A stretch of 49,687 nt of DNA from Phycisphaerales bacterium (GCA_029245245.1 JAQWPT010000016.1:1-49687), one strand, 5' to 3'. Shown: positions 15,761 to 24,264, counted from the first letter of the stretch. The notes: generated from the sequence alone by a model not told the origin. A program made the numbers and translations.

Positions 15761-17746
15761 TCAATCGCATTCGATGGACAGCGTTCCACCACCGATGCTG
15801 TTTTCATCCCAACCACCAACCTGGATCAGGTAGGGTTCACCCGCGGTGACCTGGACCTGGAGGAACGAGGAATAGTTGTCACAGCCCTCGCTGTCATCGT
15901 TGCATCCAAGTGCAGCGAGATGACTGCAGTTCCATCCTGAAAAACAACCCAGGTAACTGTCGTAGTCAACCAGGTTGCAGGTGCTCAAGGTCAACGTCCC
16001 CGTACACGAAGCGACATAGCGGAACCAGACGTCGTTGTAGGCCTCGCAACTGCCACTGAGCAGGTCGGACACTGCATCGACATTGGAATAGACAACATCG
16101 CCATCACCGACCAGAAGCGCGTCGACACAGGCGTCATTTGATGCGGAATCTCCACAGGCCACCTCGGCACAGACCGAATTCAATCCCAGGAAGAACCCGC
16201 CCTGCTGATCACAATCCGCTTCCAACTGGACAACGCAGGTACTGCCCTCCAGGCAGCATGCCCCACTCCTGGGACAGTCCACCCAGGCGCATCCGGTATT
16301 GGCACCGTTCCACTGCCCGCCTGCAGATGCACACGCGGCACTGGTCATCGATTCACAACCACCTGCCGGCAGGCAACAGGCTCCCGTCGAAGAACATGTC
16401 ATGCCCCACCCGGCGATGACCGACAGCAGATCGGAGACGTCATAGGGAGCGCCCCATGCTCCAATCACATGCAACAGGTCCTCGACATCGACCGTGCCAT
16501 CAAGATTCATGTCACTTGCACAGCCAGGCTCGACGAAGATCGGTCCACACGAATCCATCACGTAGTGATTCTGTGCTCCGGGCTTGAAGAGACCGAGTGT
16601 CGCCTGGTACTCACCGGGGCCGGCCTCGATCTCAAACCACAGATTGCAGAGTGTCCCCCACCGCAGCGCGTTGGCATTCACGTCGTCGGCATGCGGTGTT
16701 GTGGAAAAAAGAATCCCATCACTCTCAACACTGATCTCCCAGGGCAGGTTGTCGTATGGCTCCCCGGAATGCTGCTCGACGATATGAAATCCTGATGACA
16801 GGACTTCTGCTCCCGGTGGCAGTGGAATGCGGAACGAACCGCCAGACCTGTCGGAATTGATGTTGTGGAGAGCGTATTCGTAGTGCCATACTCCCTGCCC
16901 CTGATCGGTCGCTCGACTGGCGAGAACGAATCGACCATCATCCGGCACATCACATGTCTGAAGCAGCACATCGTCATGCATCGCAGCCCATGCGTAGACG
17001 GCAGGAAGACCGGGGACGGTGACACCAGAGGGATACACACGCCAGCCGTTGTCCCAGATATCGACAACGGCCGGACGGTACCCAAGGCTGTTGGCACCAT
17101 GTCCAGCTGCGGCATCCGCGGATGACACGTAGTGACCCTCGATGAAATACACCGCGTCCGGATTCAAGGCCGGATCGAGATCCTCCGTGTGGACCTGCAG
17201 CCGCTTGTAGATGTCATCCCCCCACTCCCCCTGTGTCCCGTAGGGAAATGGAAACTCACCACTCGACGCATTGATCTCGGAACGCGGACCGAGGCCGCCA
17301 ATGGTTCCCCACCCCGCCTGGTCCCCGTTGAGGCCCGTGGTATAGGGATCGGAGCAACCGATTCCAAGCGTGTAGAAGTCATTCGGATTCTCACACCCGC
17401 ATCCACAGGCATCAAGCGTCAGTGCCCCGAATCCATGCTTGACCCAACTGATGCCAATCTGCTCGATGCGTTCATCGGTCATCCGATACATGTGCTGTGC
17501 AATGACCGGATGCTGGTTGGTGTCATCCTGCCAGGGCAGGGTTGCGTCCCCGATATTGCAGATATCGGTTGCGACTGAATAGGACGAAATCCCATCGACC
17601 GTGCCCCAGAGTTGGACCTCGGACAGGTTGCCGATGATCAGATCAGGCCCAGTTGATTCCCCGCAGGGAACGTCGGCAGGGAGCGTACCGGCCAGTGCCA
17701 GCATGCCTGCCGCCGCAGTCAACAGAATCGATCGAGTGACATTCAT
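15761..17746 (-). CDS. Exported Cys-rich protein with internal truncated dockerin and two GACC repeats
   Basis: A signal peptide (SILLTAAAGMLALAGTLPAD) begins a 661-aa exported protein with no enzyme motif that I recognise. Residues ~20-410 are a large domain with text such as DLIIGNLSEVQLWGTVDGISSY and YFIEGHYVSSADAAAG. Then comes a dockerin-like module whose second calcium loop is missing (VDVEDLLHVIGAWG runs into YDVSDLLSVIAGWG). Two six-Cys repeats follow (TGACCLPAGGC..., SGACCLEGSTC...), and finally a ~125-aa domain (NDACVDALLVGDGD... NSIGGGTLSIECD) like the bacterial pre-peptidase C-terminal fold. GGAGG precedes the ATG. Codon use looks less G/C-biased than in neighbours, which may indicate transfer or weak expression. 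Confidence 0.82.
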   Translation of the reverse strand: MNVTRSILLTAAAGMLALAGTLPADVPCGESTGPDLIIGNLSEVQLWGTVDGISSYSVATDICNIGDATLPWQDDTNQHPVIAQHMYRMTDERIEQIGISWVKHGFGALTLDACGCGCENPNDFYTLGIGCSDPYTTGLNGDQAGWGTIGGLGPRSEINASSGEFPFPYGTQGEWGDDIYKRLQVHTEDLDPALNPDAVYFIEGHYVSSADAAAGHGANSLGYRPAVVDIWDNGWRVYPSGVTVPGLPAVYAWAAMHDDVLLQTCDVPDDGRFVLASRATDQGQGVWHYEYALHNINSDRSGGSFRIPLPPGAEVLSSGFHIVEQHSGEPYDNLPWEISVESDGILFSTTPHADDVNANALRWGTLCNLWFEIEAGPGEYQATLGLFKPGAQNHYVMDSCGPIFVEPGCASDMNLDGTVDVEDLLHVIGAWGAPYDVSDLLSVIAGWGMTCSSTGACCLPAGGCESMTSAACASAGGQWNGANTGCAWVDCPRSGACCLEGSTCVVQLEADCDQQGGFFLGLNSVCAEVACGDSASNDACVDALLVGDGDVVYSNVDAVSDLLSGSCEAYNDVWFRYVASCTGTLTLSTCNLVDYDSYLGCFSGWNCSHLAALGCNDDSEGCDNYSSFLQVQVTAGEPYLIQVGGWDENSIGGGTLSIECD

Positions 17747-17945
17747 CGTCCCAAGCCTCCATATCCAGTGTGCATGGAATCCACCTGATATTCAATGCCC
17801 ATGCTGAAATATGGGGGGGGATCTCCTTTCCCTGATCGCCCCTGCCGCACTTGTTGTCATCGTATTTGAAACGAGCCGGCCCGCAACCACGCACATGGCG
17901 GATTTGGAACTCACCGGACCTGGTGGTGCATCGAGCACACAGACC
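17747..17945. other. Upstream region of the Cys-rich protein gene
   Basis: About 200 bases separate the Cys-rich gene's start from the tRNA operon terminator. An 8-G run lies at 17813-17820. No convincing promoter could be picked for the minus-strand gene, and I see no further gene. Confidence 0.4.
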
Positions 17946-17984
17946 AAAAAACAGCACGGCCGTGGACACACCACGGCCGTGCTG
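17946..17984 (-). terminator. Strong intrinsic terminator of the tRNA-Ser/tRNA-Pro operon
   Basis: A perfect 14-bp inverted repeat (17952-17965 with 17971-17984) has a 5-nt loop, and on the minus strand it is followed by six T (17946-17951). It begins 2 nt after the tRNA-Pro 3' end. Confidence 0.93.
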
Positions 17985-17986
17985 AA

Positions 17987-18061
17987 TCGGGCTGGACGGA
18001 TTCGAACCGTCGACCTCTTGACCCCCAGTCAAGCGCGCTAACCAAGCTGCGCTACAGCCCG
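17987..18061 (-). tRNA. tRNA-Pro (anticodon GGG)
   Basis: The acceptor stem CGGGCTG pairs with CAGCCCG, with discriminator A. The 5' C is typical of bacterial tRNA-Pro. The anticodon stem CTTGA/TCAAG encloses CTGGGGG, giving GGG. The T-arm has GGTTCGAATCC. No CCA is encoded. It lies 10 bases downstream of tRNA-Ser on the same strand. Confidence 0.93.
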
Positions 18062-18071
18062 CAACATGAAG

Positions 18072-18158
18072 CGGACAGGGTGGGATTCGAACCCACGGTA
18101 CGCCGAAACGCACACACGCTTTCCAAGCGTGCTCCTTAAGCCACTCGGACACCTGTCC
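18072..18158 (-). tRNA. tRNA-Ser (anticodon GGA)
   Basis: An 87-nt class II tRNA with a long variable arm. The acceptor GGACAGG pairs with CCTGTCC, with discriminator G as expected for serine. The anticodon stem CACGC/GCGTG encloses TTGGAAA, giving GGA. The T-arm is GGTTCGAATCC. No CCA is encoded. Confidence 0.94.
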
Positions 18159-18170
18159 GGAGGATCGAAC

Positions 18171-18198
18171 ATTCTAGGCCCCCCGGCTCCAGACGCAA
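18171..18198 (-). promoter_or_regulatory. Promoter of the tRNA-Ser/tRNA-Pro operon
   Basis: Minus strand: TTGCGT (18193-18198), a 16-nt spacer and TAGAAT (18171-18176), ending 12 nt before the tRNA-Ser 5' end. Confidence 0.7.
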
Positions 18199-18322
18199 TC
18201 AGGCGGGGTTCGTTCCTGAAGCCACCCAAATTCCAAGGTCGTTCTTGCCGGGCACCCCCCCTGTACTCACAATGGGGGTCGGCCCTGCGGGCGGCAGCAC
18301 GGCCCCAGGGCGGGGGGAGAGC

Positions 18323-19984
18323 ATGAATCCGAGCACAGGGCATTCCAAGCGGCGTCACAAGGCAATCGCCCTGCTCCTGGGCAGCCTGGCCTGCCTGCCA
18401 GCGTCGGCCAACCCCGCCTCCGTCGACCTCGAGCCCATCGCCGACCTGCTCAAGGGAGACGTCCGGGTGCTCTGGATGGGTGACTCGTACTGCAGCATCT
18501 GGTTCACCCGGGTCCCCGCTGCAACGCTGACTACCTGGCCCATCGAGCGGATCAGCGCGATCGAAGGTGGTGCCGCGAGATACCATGGGATCCTCTGCGG
18601 ACTGAAGCGGTGCGAACCGCTTGAGATCATCCAGTCCAGTGATGACCTCGGATACCGCGTGGAGCGATCCGGTACGACGCCCACGTATTTCGGACTGCCG
18701 GTCCGTGGAATCCAGGAAGTCTGCACAACCAGTGACCTGGTGCTCGGAAGCGGCAACGAGGTCCTCGAGTTCCGCATGTACAACGATCAACTGGCCACGG
18801 GACTGCACGGCGCCTTCAGCCAACCAGGCGACCAGCTCCGCATGCGATTCCTGTACCGTGCCACCACCGATCCCGTGGATCAACTTCCCTCCGCGATCCT
18901 GCAGGATCACGATGGCGACACGACTCCCATCGACCTGGCCGGTTCGAGCCGTGGATTCCTGCACCTCGGTGAATCGCCCCTGGCCGGTCGGCCTCCCGCT
19001 GCGGGCCACATCAACGCAGCCCTCCCGGACATCGCGGCCAACAACGACCTCGACCTGCGAAACCGGGTCCCCCTGTCGATCGATCCCGCCTTTGTCGGTT
19101 CAAACCAGTACCTCGATGCCGCTGGCGCGATCTACTACCAGGTCGATACCCAGGGGCACCGCACGCCGGGGCTCTATTTCTCCTACCTTGCCGATGACAG
19201 CTGGTCCTACCGCGGATTCGGTGATGATCTTCCCTGCCAGGACACCCACCACAAGGTCTTCACCAGGGAGCAGCTGGTCCACTGGCTGGATGTCACCACC
19301 CTCGATCTCGACCAACCGGTGATATTCGCCTGGTACCTGAATCCGGAGTCACTGGGCTATACGGCCAGTCGTGAACGCATCGAATCCATGATCGATCTCG
19401 CCGATGCCGCTGCACAGGACGTCGGGCTGCCCTCTTTCCAGCACCTGATCATCACACCGCACCGAACCACCTTCGCATCCGGTGATCCGGCGCATTTGAT
19501 GGAAAGCCTGCAGCAGGCCACATTCGACATCGCCACGGATCGCCCCAACGTGTCCGCCGCATCCATCTACGCGGCAACCGGTGGCGTGCTCTTCGACGGC
19601 GGCGACGAGGCGGAAGCGTGGCTGGTGGAACACGGGTTCGACGACTTCGAATACGGAACCCTTCACGACGATCTCGTTTCCAACCCCATCAGCAGTCGCC
19701 TCCTCGACGACGCCGGCATTCATCCGGCGAGCGATGCCGCCGGTGCGTTCTTCGCGACCATTCTCGGCGACCTGCTCCGCGAGGCGGGCTGCCCGGTCGA
19801 CTTCATTCCCGACGGTCGCATCAACGTGGACGATCTCCTGCACGTCATCACCGAGTGGGGCCAACCATTCGAGGACGATCCCTCAGGCAACGGCACCATG
19901 GACATCAATGAGTTCCTGATGACCATCAGCGAATGGGGTGACTGCTGGCCGGTCCAGGCTCCGTACCGCAACAGATCAAACTGA
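18323..19984 (+). CDS. Exported SGNH-hydrolase-like protein with dockerin-like C-terminus
   Basis: A signal peptide (AIALLLGSLACLPASAN) begins a 553-aa exported protein. The first conserved block is VLWMGDSYCSIW, with Ser55 in a GDSY context like the GDS(L) nucleophile of SGNH esterases. Near the end DAGIHPASDAAGAFFA (~463-478) resembles the DxxH block V of that family, with one residue extra. A large insert lies between the two, so the active site is plausible rather than proven. Residues ~495-545 form a two-repeat dockerin-like module with weak calcium loops (RINVDDLLHVITEWG; NGTMDINEFLMTISEWG). A GGGGAG site precedes the ATG at 18323. It may be a carbohydrate esterase; no substrate is evident. 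Confidence 0.75.
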   Translation: MNPSTGHSKRRHKAIALLLGSLACLPASANPASVDLEPIADLLKGDVRVLWMGDSYCSIWFTRVPAATLTTWPIERISAIEGGAARYHGILCGLKRCEPLEIIQSSDDLGYRVERSGTTPTYFGLPVRGIQEVCTTSDLVLGSGNEVLEFRMYNDQLATGLHGAFSQPGDQLRMRFLYRATTDPVDQLPSAILQDHDGDTTPIDLAGSSRGFLHLGESPLAGRPPAAGHINAALPDIAANNDLDLRNRVPLSIDPAFVGSNQYLDAAGAIYYQVDTQGHRTPGLYFSYLADDSWSYRGFGDDLPCQDTHHKVFTREQLVHWLDVTTLDLDQPVIFAWYLNPESLGYTASRERIESMIDLADAAAQDVGLPSFQHLIITPHRTTFASGDPAHLMESLQQATFDIATDRPNVSAASIYAATGGVLFDGGDEAEAWLVEHGFDDFEYGTLHDDLVSNPISSRLLDDAGIHPASDAAGAFFATILGDLLREAGCPVDFIPDGRINVDDLLHVITEWGQPFEDDPSGNGTMDINEFLMTISEWGDCWPVQAPYRNRSN

Positions 19985-20070
19985 CCATGGCACCGCGGCA
20001 GGCCCCGTTCAATCAGCCCTGACAACCTCGCCCACCCGATCGTCGCTGGAAGATGCGGCACCATGGCGGT

Positions 20071-20076
20071 AGGCTG
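20071..20076 (+). promoter_or_regulatory. -10-like element of the PEBP gene
   Basis: TAGGCT lies 23 nt before the ATG, which also has an AGGAG Shine-Dalgarno. No good -35. Confidence 0.3.
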
Positions 20077-20099
20077 CCCCCTCGACCAGGAGAACAGCC

Positions 20100-20738
20100 A
20101 TGGAACTCACGAGCACCAGTTTCAACGATGGACACTCGATCCCGGAGCAGTACTGCTTCTGCAGGATCGATCCGGGAACCCACGCAAGCCTCTCGGACAA
20201 CCGCAACCCACACCTGGCCTGGACCGGCGCCCCCGACGGCACGCGTTCCTTCGTCCTGCTGTGCATGGACCCGGACGTGCCGACCGTCGGTGACGACGTG
20301 AATCAGGAGGGGCGAAGCGTCCCCCACGACCTGCCTCGCTGCGAGTTCTGCCACTGGGTCATGGTCGACATTCCATCGACCTGCTCCGAACTGGCGGAAG
20401 GTGCATGTTCCGACGGGGTCACGCCCGGTGGCAAGGACGATCCCCCGGGACCCGAGGGCTCACGACAGGGCGTCACCAACTACACGGACTGGTTCGCCGG
20501 TGATGCAGACATGGGTGGCGACTACCACGGCTACGACGGACCCGCTCCCCCGTGGAACGACGAACGCCTTCACCACTACCTCTTCACGATTCACGCCATC
20601 GATCTCGATCGCTGCCCCGTCGAGGGTGCCGACTTCAGGGCCGAGGACGTACTCCGCGCCATCGAGGGACATGTCCTGGCTTCGGCCACGATCACGGGAA
20701 CCTGCTCACTGAATCCGACGGTCGCCGGACGCGTCTGA
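20100..20738 (+). CDS. YbhB/YbcL-type phosphatidylethanolamine-binding (PEBP) family protein
   Basis: The PEBP fold is seen in PHLAWTGAPDGTRSFVLLCMDPDVP, which contains the DPD ligand-pocket motif, followed by CHWVMVDIP and the HHYLFTIHAIDLD block. ELTSTSFNDGHSIPEQY is a typical beginning. Bacterial members (YbhB/YbcL) have no settled biochemical role despite the Raf-kinase-inhibitor name. At 212 aa it is longer than E. coli YbhB (158), because of inserts around 75-100 and 110-150. There is no signal peptide. AGGAG precedes the ATG. It converges with the HNH gene across 16 bases. Confidence 0.9.
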   Translation: MELTSTSFNDGHSIPEQYCFCRIDPGTHASLSDNRNPHLAWTGAPDGTRSFVLLCMDPDVPTVGDDVNQEGRSVPHDLPRCEFCHWVMVDIPSTCSELAEGACSDGVTPGGKDDPPGPEGSRQGVTNYTDWFAGDADMGGDYHGYDGPAPPWNDERLHHYLFTIHAIDLDRCPVEGADFRAEDVLRAIEGHVLASATITGTCSLNPTVAGRV

Positions 20739-20754
20739 ACCTGACCAGGCGGGA

Positions 20755-21399
20755 TCAATCCCCGAGTTCAACCGTCCAGTAGGCCTCGTTGAGAAAAACC
20801 TTCCATGCCTCGTACTGGCGGCGCCGGACCCGGATCGATCGATCCGGACTGGTTCGCGGCTGGACGGGGCGGCGCACGAGAGACATGCCCGCCTCGCGGG
20901 GAAGCCGGTTGCCCTTGCGGGAATTGCAGGCGATGCACGCACACACCAGGTTCTCCCAGGTGTGGGCCCCACCGCGTGACTGCGGCAGCACGTGATCGAT
21001 GGACAGGTCGGCGGTCGGGAAGCGGTTTCCACAGAACTGGCAGCGATTGCCATCACGGGAGAACAGGTTCCGACGGTTGAGTTTCACGTGGTAGTCCGGC
21101 TGCCGGTTGGAACTGTGGATGCGGATGATGCGCGGAGCCGCGATGTCACCGGAAGCGCAGCGGACCCAGTCGTGGTCCTGCTCTTCGTAGAGTCGCTGCA
21201 ACTCGGCCACCTCCAGCCAGGAGCCGATGTCGAACGTCTCGTACCGACCATTGACGGCCGAGATGACCTCCGCCACCTGGCGAAAGAGCAGGATGAAGGC
21301 CTGCCGGACACTGATGATCCGGATCGCGGCGTAGCCCCGGTTGAGTACGAGGACACGCTCGTTGAGCGAGTTGCCAAGTGCTGGACCGAATGTCGTCAT
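20755..21399 (-). CDS. HNH endonuclease family protein
   Basis: The HNH/zinc-ribbon core is CQFCGNRF...SIDHVLPQSRGGAHTWENLVCACIACNSRKGNR (~115-160). It has two CxxC pairs and the DH...N...N/K residues of a beta-beta-alpha metal nuclease. The N-terminal ~100 residues (VLVLNRGYAAIRIISVRQAFILLF) match the family of solitary HNH proteins that is widespread in planctomycetes and actinobacteria. A role in DNA repair or restriction is possible; no methylase or other restriction gene is nearby. It is not associated with an intron or phage. Confidence 0.88.
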   Translation of the reverse strand: MTTFGPALGNSLNERVLVLNRGYAAIRIISVRQAFILLFRQVAEVISAVNGRYETFDIGSWLEVAELQRLYEEQDHDWVRCASGDIAAPRIIRIHSSNRQPDYHVKLNRRNLFSRDGNRCQFCGNRFPTADLSIDHVLPQSRGGAHTWENLVCACIACNSRKGNRLPREAGMSLVRRPVQPRTSPDRSIRVRRRQYEAWKVFLNEAYWTVELGD

Positions 21400-21485
21400 C
21401 TGCAGCGCCCCTCATTCCTTCGTGTCACAGGACACTTCATTTGTATCGCAATGAATGCTTTCGGGCAAGGAAAAGGGGGGCGGGA

Positions 21486-21520
21486 AAACGAAAGCGGGCC
21501 CCGGTCACGCCGGGGCCCGC
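21486..21520 (-). terminator. Intrinsic terminator after the cyclophilin-FKBP gene
   Basis: Minus strand: a perfect 11-bp GC stem (21510-21520 with 21494-21504) with a 5-nt loop, then TTTCGTTTT. It lies 24 bases beyond the stop. Confidence 0.88.
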
Positions 21521-21543
21521 CCTGATTCGTGTTCATTCGGCGT

Positions 21544-22668
21544 TCAGTCCTGAACCTTGATCAACTCGACATCGAAGACGAGCGTGGCGTTGGGTGGAAT
21601 CACCCCACCGGCTCCGCGTGCTCCGTAGCCCAGGTCCGCCGGGATGATCAGTTTGCGCTTGCCGCCGACCTTCATCGTTCCCACGCCCTCGGTCCAACCC
21701 TTGATGACTCCGTTGAGCGGGAAGTCGATCGGCGTGCCCCGATCAACCGAGCTGTCGAACTTCTTGCCATCAAGGAGCCAGCCGGTGTAATGAACCGTGA
21801 CCGTGCTGGAAGGACTGGCGGGGGTCGCCCCGTCTCCCACTTCCAGGTCGTACCAGACCAAGCCGGTGGGACTCTCGCCCTTCTCGACTCCATCGGGAAT
21901 CGGGGCGCCGGGATAGTTCACTGGCTCTTCGTACACGGGCTTGCTTGCTGCTTCGTCCATCGCCTTCTTGGCCTCCTCGGGAGTCAGGACCTTCATGGAT
22001 TCGATGAGGACGTCCTCTTCAGGCACGTCCTGAAAACTCTGCTTTGACGTCGTCTTCACGAACCGGATCTCATCAACGGTCTGCATGCCATCGACGACGC
22101 GGCCGAAGACGGCGTATCCGGCCGGGTTCGGTCCACGCCCCTGGTCGAGGGCGGGGTTGTCCTTGACATTGATGAAGAACTGGTTGGTGGCGGAATCGGG
22201 ATCCGATGTCCTCGCCATCGCGATGCATCCCCGATCGTTCTTGAGTCCGTTCTGCCACTCGTTCTTGATGGCCGCCTTGGTGGGACGCTTGGTCATGCCA
22301 GGCTCGAACCCACCCCCCTGGATCATGAACCCGGGAATCACACGGTGAAAGACGGTACCGTCGTACGTGCCTTCCTCGGCGTAGCCGACGAAGTTGGCCG
22401 TGGAGATCGGAGCCTTGGCCTGGTCGAGTTCCAGGAGCACCGGTCCCTTGCTGGTGGTCATGAGGACGTAGACCAGATCCACTTCCTCGACTGCCGTCTC
22501 ACCCGACGGTGCAGCGGGAGTTTCCTCGGTGATCTTCTTCTTGAGCATCCGCTGGCTGCCGGGCTTGGAGGGTGTGGACGGCTGCTCATACCCCGTGGCG
22601 TTCATGGCGAACCCCAGGGCGAGAGCGAGACTTCCAGTCCGAAACATCAACTTAATCGTGCGTGTCAT
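21544..22668 (-). CDS. Exported peptidyl-prolyl isomerase: cyclophilin-FKBP fusion
   Basis: This 374-aa protein carries two unrelated prolyl isomerase domains. After a signal peptide ([14 protein letters not shown]) comes a cyclophilin domain (~64-225: [56 protein letters not shown]). A linker then leads to an FKBP domain (~262-374: [69 protein letters not shown]). Active-site residues of both look intact (cyclophilin [16 protein letters not shown] Tyr, Asp and VI-W pattern). It should help folding of exported proteins in the periplasm. GGAAGGA precedes the ATG, and a TACCCT hexamer is at 22712-22717. A strong terminator follows. Confidence 0.92.
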   Translation of the reverse strand: MTRTIKLMFRTGSLALALGFAMNATGYEQPSTPSKPGSQRMLKKKITEETPAAPSGETAVEEVDLVYVLMTTSKGPVLLELDQAKAPISTANFVGYAEEGTYDGTVFHRVIPGFMIQGGGFEPGMTKRPTKAAIKNEWQNGLKNDRGCIAMARTSDPDSATNQFFINVKDNPALDQGRGPNPAGYAVFGRVVDGMQTVDEIRFVKTTSKQSFQDVPEEDVLIESMKVLTPEEAKKAMDEAASKPVYEEPVNYPGAPIPDGVEKGESPTGLVWYDLEVGDGATPASPSSTVTVHYTGWLLDGKKFDSSVDRGTPIDFPLNGVIKGWTEGVGTMKVGGKRKLIIPADLGYGARGAGGVIPPNATLVFDVELIKVQD

Positions 22669-22719
22669 CGTGCGATTCCTTCCTGTTGCCGACTACCAAG
22701 CCGGGTCGCACAGGGTACC

Positions 22720-23157
22720 TCAGGACAGGGCATCCCGCTGAATTCGGATGGCCTCCACCGGTACCAGTGCTCCCTTGCCCATGCCGGGGCATGGCGTGTC
22801 CCGACGCGATGCTTCCCACGCCTCGGGCGACTCGATGTTCTCCTTCCAGAACGGCCAGGTGCGGCACTGCGTCGGCCGAGCGTCGTACAGGCCGCAGACG
22901 GCCTTGCCCGGCACGCTGTCTCGATCGAGGAACACGCAATCGAACCCATGGACCGTCTTGCGTTCCTTCAACGACCATCCCGATGTGAGCCGCCGGGCAT
23001 GCCGGCGAAGGAACGTCGCTTCATCAAGGCCGAGAAACTCGGCCATGCGGCGTCCTTCCTCCTCGGTGAACCAGACCGCTCCCTCCGGCCCCGTGCAGCA
23101 GTTGCCACACTGGGTGCACTGGAATCGAAGCCCGTCGACGTACCACTCCTCAGCCAT
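22720..23157 (-). CDS. YkgJ-type cysteine-cluster protein
   Basis: The CTQCGNCCTGPEGAVWFTEEE block and the later C...CGLYDARPTQCRTWPFW are the hallmark of the CxxCxxCC (YkgJ/Fli-B-like) family, proposed to bind zinc or an iron-sulfur cluster. The biochemical role is unknown. The ATG at 23157 is preceded by GGAG, and it overlaps the stop of the upstream gene by 8 bases, so the pair is translationally coupled. Length (145 aa) is typical. There is no signal peptide. Confidence 0.85.
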   Translation of the reverse strand: MAEEWYVDGLRFQCTQCGNCCTGPEGAVWFTEEEGRRMAEFLGLDEATFLRRHARRLTSGWSLKERKTVHGFDCVFLDRDSVPGKAVCGLYDARPTQCRTWPFWKENIESPEAWEASRRDTPCPGMGKGALVPVEAIRIQRDALS

Positions 23158-24151
23158 GGCGAGGTGCTCCACCCGGAGGTCGGGCCCCATCCAGCGGATC
23201 GATCTGCACGAGATGAATGCTGCTGAGCTCCGGCAGCGGCGGCAGTGCATCGAGTTCGACCGGGCGGTCATCAAACGCGGCACGATCAAGGACATAGATC
23301 TCCTGCATCCGCCACGGGGTCTCGCGTTGCAGTCGGAGTTCGATCAGTTCCTCCATCTCGCTGCGTGACGTTGCCGTTCCCCAGATCGTCGCGTGGGCCT
23401 CACGAACCAGGTCCCCGGAATCCGTATCGAGAATGACCACCGCGTGCCAGAGCGTCCGGCCGATGCGCCGGCCACGGCCATCGATGTTGGTCGTGGGATC
23501 CTCGTTCAACGCCAGGTGCCATTCGTACTTGAGATCCTGCAGCAACTGGTCCACATCGCAGATCAACCCGTCGGCCTGTACCAGGACCGGCCGAATGCCG
23601 ATGCGATCCAGTTCGTGATCCTCCAGTTCATACCCCACCGCCGAAACCTCCTGGACATCCTGCCCCAGCAGGATCGATCGGACGTCCTCCTGCAGGCAGG
23701 GATCGACATGCACCAGCAGGCCCTTGTCCGGATCGAGAAAGAGTTCGATGAACGGATCCTCGGCGTTGACCCCCACGGCCAGTCCGGCATCCTCGAGGAA
23801 AATCGGTTCGTAGAGTCGCCAGATCTCCATGAAACGGTCGCGGTCCATGCCGTCGTCACCGATGTAGACGTCGACGGCACGATACGCATCACGAGATCCC
23901 AGTTCCAGAATCCCGTAGAGCCCCCGCTCCGGCAGGAGCAGGAAGAAAGCATCCAGCAGGACCGCGAGACGGTCCAGGGACTGGACCACATGGAACGTGC
24001 AGCAGTCGCCCAGTTCGCCCTCTCCGGTCGTCCAGTTCATGGACCACCCCTGCCGCGGCACGAGCCCCGGAGCGGGCACGATGCCCAGGGGAAACACGTA
24101 GCCGTCCAGGATTGCCCGAGGCAGATCGTCGCGAAGTCGGAAGAGGTCCAT
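23150..24151 (-). CDS. Unknown conserved-looking protein, 333 aa
   Basis: I do not recognise this protein. It is acidic, with no signal peptide or membrane helix. It reads as mixed alpha/beta: VVQSLDRLAVLLDAFFLLLPERGLYGILELGSRD, then an acidic block (DPFIELFLDPDKGLLVHVDP) and the C-terminal RPVELDALPPLPELSSIHLVQIDPLDG. Third positions are strongly G/C throughout, so it is a real gene. I chose the ATG at 24151: TACCAT at 24161-24166 ends 9 nt before it, and GGAAA lies between. It is coupled to the YkgJ-type gene by an 8-base overlap and probably acts in the same, unknown, process. Confidence 0.75.
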   Translation of the reverse strand: MDLFRLRDDLPRAILDGYVFPLGIVPAPGLVPRQGWSMNWTTGEGELGDCCTFHVVQSLDRLAVLLDAFFLLLPERGLYGILELGSRDAYRAVDVYIGDDGMDRDRFMEIWRLYEPIFLEDAGLAVGVNAEDPFIELFLDPDKGLLVHVDPCLQEDVRSILLGQDVQEVSAVGYELEDHELDRIGIRPVLVQADGLICDVDQLLQDLKYEWHLALNEDPTTNIDGRGRRIGRTLWHAVVILDTDSGDLVREAHATIWGTATSRSEMEELIELRLQRETPWRMQEIYVLDRAAFDDRPVELDALPPLPELSSIHLVQIDPLDGARPPGGAPRHG

Positions 24152-24160
24152 GACGTTTCC

Positions 24161-24217
24161 ATGGTATCGCCCCCACCTCCGGCGGGCCTCCACCTTCCTT
24201 CAGGGAGGCAGTATCAT
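24161..24217. promoter_or_regulatory. Divergent -10-like elements (unknown gene / NSS symporter)
   Basis: Minus strand TACCAT (24161-24166) ends 9 nt before the unknown gene's ATG. Plus strand TATCAT (24212-24217) lies 47 nt before the symporter ATG, which has its own GAGGAAGGA site. Confidence 0.4.
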
Positions 24218-24264
24218 CGGCAGCGATCCAGGCACCATCCCGTCCGAGGAAGGACCCCAGAGCC

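Noticed and set aside
17813-17820. Run of eight G as a functional element or phase-variable tract
   Set aside because: It lies about 70 bases upstream of a start codon, outside any reading frame or promoter spacing that I can see. Short G runs are expected in this composition.
18038-19009. Minus-strand open frame covering both the tRNA genes and the start of the SGNH-like gene
   Set aside because: It runs through two well-formed tRNAs and the signal peptide of a real gene.
20755-21399. HNH gene as part of a restriction or mobile-element system
   Set aside because: No methylase, transposase, integrase or intron-like flanks are nearby; it looks like a solitary chromosomal gene.
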